DNA of 64,000 nt from Flavobacterium sp. SH_e (GTDB lineage Bacteria > Bacteroidota > Bacteroidia > Flavobacteriales > Flavobacteriaceae): the NCBI RefSeq assembly GCF_025717045.1, contig NZ_JAOVZN010000006.1, positions 1,071,435-1,135,434 on the forward strand, given 5' to 3'. Below, in pieces: positions 41,146-47,932 of this stretch; position 1 is the first letter of the stretch; each line of letters starts with the position of its first letter. A program made the translations under genes and the position numbers. The notes under the pieces are model-generated. The model saw nothing but the letters and a program-made list of their open reading frames with translations, ran no database searches and was not told the DNA's origin.

Positions 41146-41706
41146 TTAGCTTAAAACAATATTGAAGATCACAGTCAAATCTTTTCCAGCTTTAACAACT
41201 CCCAATGCAGCCTTTGGTGGAGTCATTTCAAAATCGCCAAAAGTAATTTGGTTAGAACCTTGCAGCGTGATTGTTCCTTTATTAGTAGTTACTTTTACCT
41301 GAGTTTGATATTCTTTACTTACTCCTGCAATAGTGTAAACTCCAGTTAGATTCCAAGTTGATTCATCTATTTTTTCAGCAGATTTCAAAACGTATTCAAT
41401 GTTTTTATGCGTATCAGTATCCAAAGCTTCATAAGCTACTTTATCCATGCTTTCTTTGTAGCTTTTTAAACTTTCTGCTAATATTGAAATAGATAGACTA
41501 TGAATGCCAGCCAGTTTAGAATCTTTAACTGTTAGGTTTGCAGTTCCTGTTCCTTCTGTAGATTTCATTACCCAGTCATGTACGGTAGAAGTTCCTGCAA
41601 CTTCAAAAGTGGAATTTGTATTTACCGTATAATTTCTTTGTGCATTTGCCTGTAATGAAAGTGTTGTGAAAATCACTGTCAGTAAAATTGATTGAATTGT
41701 TTTCAT
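41146..41706 (-). CDS. YceI-family periplasmic protein, copy 1
   Basis: The protein has 186 residues from ATG 41706; the 8-codon extension to 41730 is not needed. The signal peptide ends LQANAQ. It is a close paralog of the 40271 gene: STFEVAGTSTVHDWVMKS, SLKSYKESMDKVAYEALDTD, NIEYVLKSAEKI and KAALGVVKAGKDLTVIFNIV. A 305-bp spacer with a separate promoter divides the two, so this copy is transcribed on its own, with matching upstream control. Confidence 0.92.
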   Translation of the reverse strand: MKTIQSILLTVIFTTLSLQANAQRNYTVNTNSTFEVAGTSTVHDWVMKSTEGTGTANLTVKDSKLAGIHSLSISILAESLKSYKESMDKVAYEALDTDTHKNIEYVLKSAEKIDESTWNLTGVYTIAGVSKEYQTQVKVTTNKGTITLQGSNQITFGDFEMTPPKAALGVVKAGKDLTVIFNIVLS

Positions 41707-41797
41707 TTTGATAAAGTATAGGTTAATCATTTAAATAAGGAAGCTTCAAATTCAGTTAGTGGTTAAAAGAATTACCCGTTATCCTTATTTCTTAGAC

Positions 41798-41841
41798 CAA
41801 AATTATCGCGTGCGCGTAGAAAACGAAATGATAAAAATCAT
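41798..41841 (-). promoter_or_regulatory. FNR-like operator and -7 element of yceI copy 1
   Basis: ATGATAAAAATCAT (41828-41841) is identical to the site of copy 2. TAATTTTG (41798-41805, minus strand) is a full TAnnTTTG match whose centre is again exactly 33 bp from the palindrome centre. The two sites share a further TAAA-TTTTATTAAAT tract on the far side. Confidence 0.65.
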
Positions 41842-42043
41842 GGCTAAAGTTTTATTAAATTGTTATAGTAAAGGATGTGAAGCCTTATTAAAGCTAGGTT
41901 TTAGCTTTTGAAGATTAAAAAAATAAAGCATAAGTAATTGCTTATTAGTTTGTTGTGTTTTTTTAGCAATAGAGGAAGTATCGTTTTTTCGATCCAATTC
42001 TTATTAGAGAAATAAAGAAAAAAAGGATGGAAAACGCTTTAAG

Positions 42044-42076
42044 TTGTAGAAAATACTGGAAATAAAATTAACTTTG
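42044..42076 (+). promoter_or_regulatory. rlmN promoter
   Basis: TTG (42044-42046), a 22-bp spacer and TAACTTTG (42069-42076). The first ATG of rlmN begins only 5 bases after the -7 element, so the transcript should be leaderless or nearly so. Confidence 0.6.
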
Positions 42077-42080
42077 CAGC

Positions 42081-43127
42081 ATGCAAATGGAGAAAAAAGA
42101 CATACGCGCCTTATCAAAAGACCAACTTCGCGATTTTTTTGTTGAAAATGGGGATAAAGCTTTCCGCGGAAATCAGGTTTATGAATGGTTATGGAGTAAA
42201 GGAGCTCACAGTTTTGAAGATATGACAAATGTGGCAAAAGCTACAAGATCAATGCTTGAAAACAATTTTGTTATCAATCATATCAAGGTTGATACAATGC
42301 AGAAAAGTAGTGACGGAACAGTTAAAAATGCCGTTAGGCTTCATGACGGGCTTGTGGTAGAATCTGTTTTAATTCCGACAGAAACTAGAACTACGGCTTG
42401 TGTTTCTAGTCAAGTTGGGTGTAGTTTAGATTGTAATTTCTGCGCAACAGCAAGATTGAAACGAATGCGTAATCTAGAGCCAGGCGAAATTTACGATCAG
42501 GTTTTAGCTATCGATAAAGAAAGCCGTTTATACTATAATCATCCGCTTTCGAATATTGTTTTCATGGGAATGGGAGAACCTTTAATGAATTATAATAATG
42601 TCATTAAAGCAATCGACATGATTACTTCTGAGGAAGGTTTAGGGATGTCTCCAAAACGAATCATGGTTTCTACTTCGGGAATTCCGAAAATGATCAAAAA
42701 AATGGCAGATGACGATGTGAAGTTTAAACTGGCGGTTTCTTTGCATTCTGCGATAGACGAAACTCGTGCTCGAATTATGCCTTTCAGTAAAAACTTCCCT
42801 TTAAAAGATTTGAGAGAAGCATTAGAATATTGGTACAGAAAAACCAAAAGTAAAATATCTTACGAATATGTAGTTTGGAAAGGAATTAACGATGATAAAG
42901 CTTCGGTTGATGCTTTGGTGAAATTCTGTAAATATGTTCCATGCAAAGTCAATTTAATTGAATATAACCCAATTGATGATGGAGAATTCCAGCAAGCTTC
43001 AGAAGAATCGATTATGGCATATATAAAAGCATTAGAAAATATTGGAGTTGTAGTGAAAGTGAGAAGAAGCCGAGGAAAAGACATCGACGCCGCTTGCGGA
43101 CAATTAGCCAATAAAGAAGCAGAATAA
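42081..43127 (+). CDS. rlmN: Dual-specificity 23S rRNA/tRNA adenine-C2 methyltransferase
   Basis: RlmN is a radical-SAM enzyme that methylates C2 of A2503 in 23S rRNA and A37 of some tRNAs. The 348-residue length is typical. The radical-SAM cysteines are C114, C118 and C121 (CSLDCNFC), and the C-terminal cysteine near 339 (DAACGQLA) is the one methylated during catalysis. Two start ATGs are possible (42081 and 42087), both almost at the predicted transcription start. It ends at a two-way terminator. Confidence 0.96.
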   Translation: MQMEKKDIRALSKDQLRDFFVENGDKAFRGNQVYEWLWSKGAHSFEDMTNVAKATRSMLENNFVINHIKVDTMQKSSDGTVKNAVRLHDGLVVESVLIPTETRTTACVSSQVGCSLDCNFCATARLKRMRNLEPGEIYDQVLAIDKESRLYYNHPLSNIVFMGMGEPLMNYNNVIKAIDMITSEEGLGMSPKRIMVSTSGIPKMIKKMADDDVKFKLAVSLHSAIDETRARIMPFSKNFPLKDLREALEYWYRKTKSKISYEYVVWKGINDDKASVDALVKFCKYVPCKVNLIEYNPIDDGEFQQASEESIMAYIKALENIGVVVKVRRSRGKDIDAACGQLANKEAE

Positions 43128-43177
43128 TATTTGCTAAAAAATACTCCGCGAGTAGTATATGATCGGTTTTAGATGAT

Positions 43178-43234
43178 AAAAAAAGAAGCATTAAAAACGA
43201 GAAAATAATTCTTGTTATTAATGCTTCTTTTTTT
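43178..43234. terminator. Bidirectional terminator between rlmN and the lipoprotein gene
   Basis: AAAGAAGCATTAA pairs with TTAATGCTTCTTT around a loop of about 24 bases, with an A-run before and a T-run after, between convergent genes. Confidence 0.9.
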
Positions 43235-43248
43235 GGGCAAAAAGGATG

Positions 43249-44109
43249 CTATTTTTTCAAATCTACTTCTTCTGTAACTCCGTCTTTTGTTACTGTTGCA
43301 ATTGTATCGCATTCTCCGTTTCCATAATCAATAGTTGCAGTCGCACCATTTTTAGTTATAGAAACAATACCTTTTACCGCAAAACATTTTCTGCATTCGG
43401 CATTAAATTCTAAAGGAGTTGTAATTTCTGCCGAAAAAGTATCTCCGTTAGGGAAAGTTGTAGAACCGCTTCCTGTAACAATAAATACATTGTCATCCCA
43501 ATCGTACCAAGTATCATAACCAGAAGTCATTTCTTTTATCAAAGTTCCTTTTCTGGTATAAACACCGCCATCATCAAAAGTAATCGTTAAATCTATCGAA
43601 GCTGTCGAAACAGGGTGAGGTGTTACCAATAAATCAGTTTCTTTAATAGTTCTTACAATACTTTTACTTCCCTGAAGTTTTCTTCCATTATGATAAAATC
43701 CTTCAAAAGTGTAGCTTATAGTTTGTGTAGAAGTGCTAAAATCGTTTGAAAAAGAAACAACCATTTTTCCTTTTACTGTATTTCCATTATTTAGAGTACA
43801 GCCTTCAACGCCAAAATCTACTGTTTTTGTCCAAGTATTGTTAGTTAAAACCGTAGTAATTGTGGCACAGCTAGGAAGATAATTTTTTATAGGTCCGCCT
43901 GGTTTTGAATTTACATTAATCTGAGAGCTAAATTGATCTTCGGCAATATTAGTAACATCTTCTACAGAAGCATCGATTTTAGAGTTGGTTATAATCTCTT
44001 CATTTGTAATCGCTGTTCCAGATCCATCATTTGTTTTTTCATCAGAATTACAGCTGACAAAAAAAGACATAGTAATACAAGTGCTAAGTAATAAAAATTT
44101 TGTTTTCAT
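43249..44109 (-). CDS. Lipoprotein of unknown function, 286 residues
   Basis: The N-terminus is a lipoprotein signal (SFFVSCNSDEKTND, cysteine at residue 20). The mature protein is predicted to be mainly beta-strand with many Thr, Asn and Gly residues. A cysteine pair lies in ECRKCFAVKG and others are at SCATI, EGCTLN and GECDTI. I do not recognise a family. It should be anchored in a membrane facing the periplasm or the cell surface. It is monocistronic. Confidence 0.75.
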   Translation of the reverse strand: MKTKFLLLSTCITMSFFVSCNSDEKTNDGSGTAITNEEIITNSKIDASVEDVTNIAEDQFSSQINVNSKPGGPIKNYLPSCATITTVLTNNTWTKTVDFGVEGCTLNNGNTVKGKMVVSFSNDFSTSTQTISYTFEGFYHNGRKLQGSKSIVRTIKETDLLVTPHPVSTASIDLTITFDDGGVYTRKGTLIKEMTSGYDTWYDWDDNVFIVTGSGSTTFPNGDTFSAEITTPLEFNAECRKCFAVKGIVSITKNGATATIDYGNGECDTIATVTKDGVTEEVDLKK

Positions 44110-44257
44110 AAATAAATAGTTTTGGGTTCTTCTTTTTTAATTAATGAATTCAAATCAGTATTAGTTAGAGCTATTTTTGGTAGTTGTTTTTAGATTAAGA
44201 CATAATTTTTTTTTAAATCCAACCTTAAAATACACAACGTATTTTTATTAAAAATAG

Positions 44258-44265
44258 TATATTTG
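44258..44265 (+). promoter_or_regulatory. -7 element of the polyprenyl synthase gene
   Basis: TATATTTG is a full consensus match, ending 8 bases before the ATG at 44274, so the leader would be only a few bases. No TTG is clear upstream. Confidence 0.5.
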
Positions 44266-44273
44266 AAGTCTAA

Positions 44274-45251
44274 ATGAATATTACGTCTCAAATAAAACAG
44301 CCTATTTTTACCGAGATGGAACTTTTCGAAAAAAAGTTCCATGAGTCGATGACTTCAAAGGTTGCGTTACTAAACCGAATCACTTATTATATCGTAAACC
44401 GCAAGGGAAAACAAATGCGTCCGATGTTTGTTTTTCTTACTGCAAAAATGGTTTCTGGCGGTACTGTAAACGAAAGAACCTATCGCGGAGCTTCAGTAAT
44501 TGAGCTTATTCACACGGCAACTTTGGTACACGATGATGTTGTGGACGACAGTAATCGTCGTCGCGGATTTTTCTCAATCAATGCACTTTGGAAAAATAAA
44601 ATTGCCGTTTTGGTTGGAGATTATTTATTGTCGAAAGGTTTATTGCTTTCTATTGATAATGGCGATTTTGATTTATTGAGAATTATTTCTGTAGCCGTTC
44701 GCGAAATGAGTGAAGGAGAATTACTTCAAATCGAAAAAGCAAGAAGACTTGATATTACCGAAGATGTTTACTACGAAATCATCAGAAAGAAAACGGCAAC
44801 GCTTATTGCAGCTTGTTGTGCGCTTGGCGCGAAAGCCGTAATCGAAGACGATATTCAGGTAGAAAACATGCGCAAATTCGGAGAATTGATCGGAATGGCT
44901 TTTCAAATCAAAGATGATTTATTTGATTATAGCGAAGAAGCCATAGGGAAACCAACAGGAATTGATATTAAAGAGCAAAAAATGACTTTGCCTTTAATTC
45001 ACGTTTTAAATACTTGTACTCCGCAAGAAAAAAAGTGGCTGATAAACTCCATCAAAAACCACAACAAAGACAAAAAACGCGTCAAGGAAGTTATTGCTTT
45101 TGTAAAAGATAATAATGGTTTGGCTTACGCCGAAAACAAAATGGTCGAATTTCAGCAGGAAGCTCTTTCTCTTTTAGACAATTACCCAGACTCTGAGTAT
45201 AAAGATGCTTTGACTTTGATGGTGAACTACGTTATTGAGAGAAAAAAATAA
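44274..45251 (+). CDS. Polyprenyl (all-trans) diphosphate synthase
   Basis: This enzyme extends farnesyl or geranyl diphosphate with isopentenyl units, most likely for the menaquinone side chain. It has 325 residues. The first aspartate-rich motif is HDDVVDD (86-92), preceded by GKQMRPMFVF; the second is FQIKDDLFDY near 213-222. The residues before the first motif (ASVIELIHTATLV) lack a bulky aromatic block, consistent with a long-chain product, but chain length is an inference. Confidence 0.93.
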   Translation: MNITSQIKQPIFTEMELFEKKFHESMTSKVALLNRITYYIVNRKGKQMRPMFVFLTAKMVSGGTVNERTYRGASVIELIHTATLVHDDVVDDSNRRRGFFSINALWKNKIAVLVGDYLLSKGLLLSIDNGDFDLLRIISVAVREMSEGELLQIEKARRLDITEDVYYEIIRKKTATLIAACCALGAKAVIEDDIQVENMRKFGELIGMAFQIKDDLFDYSEEAIGKPTGIDIKEQKMTLPLIHVLNTCTPQEKKWLINSIKNHNKDKKRVKEVIAFVKDNNGLAYAENKMVEFQQEALSLLDNYPDSEYKDALTLMVNYVIERKK

Positions 45252-45452
45252 TCTTTCTTAAATTAGATAATCAGAAAACTTGTTAATTAGATAATTGGTT
45301 TACTTTGTTGTAAATCAGTTGTGTATTACTATGCGTTGGAATTTGGAATTTAAAAATTTGATTTTTTTTTAAGTTCATGCAACCATTTTAAATCGACAAT
45401 CGTCTATGCTAATAGAAGTCTGTTTCTAAAACCAAAAACCAAGAGCTTATTA

Positions 45453-46013
45453 ATGAAAATTATTTCGTTACATCAAGAAGAAACCAAAATCATAAAGTTG
45501 GCTGTCGAGAACAATCGTCAGGCACAGCAGCAGATTTACGGTAAATATTCTTCGAAAATGTTAAGTGTTTGCCGTCAATATATAAAGGACATTCAATTGG
45601 CAGAAGATGTAATGATAACAGCTTTCATGAAAGTGTTTACAAATTTGAAAAACTTTGAACACAAAGGAAGTTTTGAAGGCTGGATCCGCCGAATTATGGT
45701 TAACGAATCTATTTCTTATTTAAGAGTTCAGAAAAAAGTAAAATTTGCCGAAGATGAATTTTTTGTTGAAGAAAGCTTTAATGAAATCGACAGCCAATTT
45801 ACAGTAGAACAGATTCAGTATTTAATTGATGCTTTGCCAGATGGTTATAAAATGGTTTTCAATTTATACGCAATCGAAGGTTACAAACACAATGAAATTG
45901 CCAAGATGTTAGGTATTAATGAAGGAACATCGAAATCGCAATTATCGCACGCTAGAAAAATGCTGCAAACACAAATTACTATTTTAAAAAAACAAGATAA
46001 TGGAACCGAATAA
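45453..46013 (+). CDS. ECF-type RNA polymerase sigma factor
   Basis: The protein has 186 residues with sigma region 2 near 20-95 (QIYGKYSSKMLSVCRQYIKD, then FMKVFTNLKNFEHKGSFEGW) and region 4 near 126-175 (ALPDGYKMVFNLYAIEGYKH, EIAKMLGINEGTSKSQLSHA). The downstream gene starts inside its 3' end and encodes a single-span membrane protein, so a sigma / anti-sigma pair is likely. The target regulon is unknown. Confidence 0.93.
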   Translation: MKIISLHQEETKIIKLAVENNRQAQQQIYGKYSSKMLSVCRQYIKDIQLAEDVMITAFMKVFTNLKNFEHKGSFEGWIRRIMVNESISYLRVQKKVKFAEDEFFVEESFNEIDSQFTVEQIQYLIDALPDGYKMVFNLYAIEGYKHNEIAKMLGINEGTSKSQLSHARKMLQTQITILKKQDNGTE

Positions 46014-46719
46014 TTTTGAAAAGGATTTCCGTGAAAAACTAAACCAACGAGAAATCGAGCCAAGCAACAAAGCCTGGGATCGATTGGATGCAATGTTGAG
46101 TGTTGCAGAAGAGAAAAAAACAGAGAAAAAATCAAAAAGAAAATGGCTGTATATCGCAGCAAGTTTTATTGGGTTTTTATTGGTTGGAACGTTGTTTTTC
46201 AATCAAAATAAAAATGCAGTTAAAACGCCAGAAGCAGTAGTTGTTGAAAAAGAAACTAAAACTAAAAAAGAATCGGTTACAGAACCTGTTTTAAATACTA
46301 TTGATTCAGCGAAAACCGAGAATGCAATTGCCGAGAAAACTTCGGAAGAAAAAGTAAATAAAAATGAAAAAATTAGGAATCAAATTTTAAATAGAATCAG
46401 TAAAAATGAATCAAATCAAATAGCGGAGTCTTCAATCATCATCAAAAACAATCAAGAAAAACAATCAGTAAACAATCAAACCGTAATCACAGAGAATCCT
46501 AAAAAAGAAAATGTTGATCAATTATTGCAAACAGGAGAAAATAAAGTTTTGGCAGAAAGCGGCGTTAAAAAAGCAAAAGTAAAAATCAATGCCAACGATT
46601 TATTGAATCAAGTCGACGGCGAGTTAGAGCTTTCATTTAGAGAAAAAGTGATTACTAAAGTAAACAAAAACTTTCAAGAAGTAAAAGTCGCTTTGTCTAA
46701 TAGAAATCAACAAGAGTAA
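46000..46719 (+). CDS. Single-span membrane protein, putative anti-sigma partner
   Basis: The protein has 239 residues. The cytoplasmic N-terminus (about 48 residues, EPSNKAWDRLDAML) is followed by one membrane segment (49-67). A long low-complexity periplasmic tail rich in Lys, Asn, Glu and Val then follows. It overlaps the sigma gene by 14 bp, giving tight coupling. Topology and context fit an anti-sigma factor, but there is no zinc-binding HxxxCxxC motif, so this is inference. Confidence 0.72.
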   Translation: MEPNNFEKDFREKLNQREIEPSNKAWDRLDAMLSVAEEKKTEKKSKRKWLYIAASFIGFLLVGTLFFNQNKNAVKTPEAVVVEKETKTKKESVTEPVLNTIDSAKTENAIAEKTSEEKVNKNEKIRNQILNRISKNESNQIAESSIIIKNNQEKQSVNNQTVITENPKKENVDQLLQTGENKVLAESGVKKAKVKINANDLLNQVDGELELSFREKVITKVNKNFQEVKVALSNRNQQE

Positions 46720-46777
46720 AGCATTAATAAATAAAATCATCAATCACTAATCAATCATTTTAAAAAATCAATCAATC

Positions 46778-47806
46778 ATGAAAAATATTACCATTTATTT
46801 CATTCTTTTCTTTTTCCTTTTGGTAAGTAAAGTAATTGGACAAGAAACCTTTGAATCTGAAACAAAAAGAATCGCTAACAAAATCGAGAAGATTACAAAA
46901 GAAGAAAAAGAAGCTTTAAAAGAAGAAGTTGAAGCAGTAAACGTTCAGTTATCTGAAGGAAAAATTACTCAGGAACAGGCTGAAAAACGTAAAAAAGAAT
47001 TGGCAGAGGCAAGAGCTGTAATTATGGAAGAAAAAATTACTCTGGCTCAAAATGAACTAAACGATTTAGTTCAGAAAAAAGTAGATGGGAAAATAAAAGA
47101 AGATTCTGCAAAAATCTACATGATTCGCTGGAAGTCATATAGTCATCATAAAGATTCTATTCGAAGCGAAAAAAGAACTACTTCTCAGTTTGTATTTGCG
47201 ATGGGTTTAAATAATATGCTGGCAGATGGAAAGCTTCAGGATTCAAATTATAAATTTATGGGATCGCATTTTTACGAATGGGGTTTTACTTATAATTCAA
47301 GATTAATGAAAAATGACAATTTGCTTCATGCAAAATACGGGCTTTCATTAATGTATAATAATATACGTCCAACAAATAACAGAAGTTTTGTCGTAGATGG
47401 AGAACAGACAAATCTATTAGAAAACCAGATGCATTTGACCGAATCTCGTTTTAGAAATGTGTATTTGGTTGCGCCGGTACATTTAGAGTTTGATTTTACC
47501 AGACCCACTGAAAGTAACGGAAAAACGTATTTTAAAACTCATAAAAGTTTCCGTTTTGGTATTGGGGGTTATGCAGGAATCAACGTAAAATCAAAACAGA
47601 TATTAAAATTTGAAGAAGAAGATTTAAAATATAAAACCACAATAAAAGGCGATTACAATGTAAATAATTTTATTTATGGTCTGAGCTCATATATAGGATA
47701 TAGAGAACTAAGTTTGTATTGTAAGTATGATTTAAATACATTATTTCAAAATAATCTAGTAAAAGAGAATAACATATCGTTAGGGCTTCGCGTAGATTTA
47801 AACTAA
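46778..47806 (+). CDS. Exported protein with coiled coil and outer-membrane barrel-like region
   Basis: The protein has 342 residues with a signal peptide (ending SKVIGQ at 22). Residues about 25-115 are a charged coiled coil (EKITKEEKEALKEEVEAVNV, then TQEQAEKRKKELAEARAVIM). From about 135 the sequence is barrel-like with aromatic strands (FVFAMGLNNMLADGK, then FRFGIGGYAGINVKS) and ends ISLGLRVDLN. It is downstream of the sigma and anti-sigma-like genes with a 58-bp gap and ends at a terminator, suggesting a three-gene envelope unit. Confidence 0.75.
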   Translation: MKNITIYFILFFFLLVSKVIGQETFESETKRIANKIEKITKEEKEALKEEVEAVNVQLSEGKITQEQAEKRKKELAEARAVIMEEKITLAQNELNDLVQKKVDGKIKEDSAKIYMIRWKSYSHHKDSIRSEKRTTSQFVFAMGLNNMLADGKLQDSNYKFMGSHFYEWGFTYNSRLMKNDNLLHAKYGLSLMYNNIRPTNNRSFVVDGEQTNLLENQMHLTESRFRNVYLVAPVHLEFDFTRPTESNGKTYFKTHKSFRFGIGGYAGINVKSKQILKFEEEDLKYKTTIKGDYNVNNFIYGLSSYIGYRELSLYCKYDLNTLFQNNLVKENNISLGLRVDLN

Positions 47807-47829
47807 AAGTATTGGTCGTTTAGTTAGTG

Positions 47830-47859
47830 AAAAAAGCATCTCAACAGAGGTGCTTTTTT
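47830..47859 (+). terminator. Terminator of the sigma factor operon
   Basis: AAAAAAGCATCTC pairs with GAGGTGCTTTTTT around AACA, with a T-run as the second arm. Confidence 0.9.
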
Positions 47860-47894
47860 GATTTAAAATGATTAAAATTCCAACAAGATTTGCG

Positions 47895-47902
47895 TATTTT
47901 TG
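47895..47902 (+). promoter_or_regulatory. -7 element of dnaG
   Basis: TATTTTTG matches TAnnTTTG, 30 bp before the TTG start codon. No TTG at the usual -33 distance was seen. Confidence 0.5.
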
Positions 47903-47932
47903 CTAGCTCTCAACTTTTAAAATTTATACACT

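Larger units (their letters stand above)
41707..42080. other. Divergent region between yceI copy 1 and rlmN
   Basis: These 374 bases hold the yceI promoter with its FNR-like palindrome (41798-41841) on the minus side and the rlmN promoter (42044-42076) on the plus side. No further gene or repeat was recognised. Confidence 0.55.

Noticed and set aside
45881..46202. Two minus-strand frames of 72-93 codons
   Set aside because: They lie antisense to the sigma factor and its partner and have no start signals or motifs.
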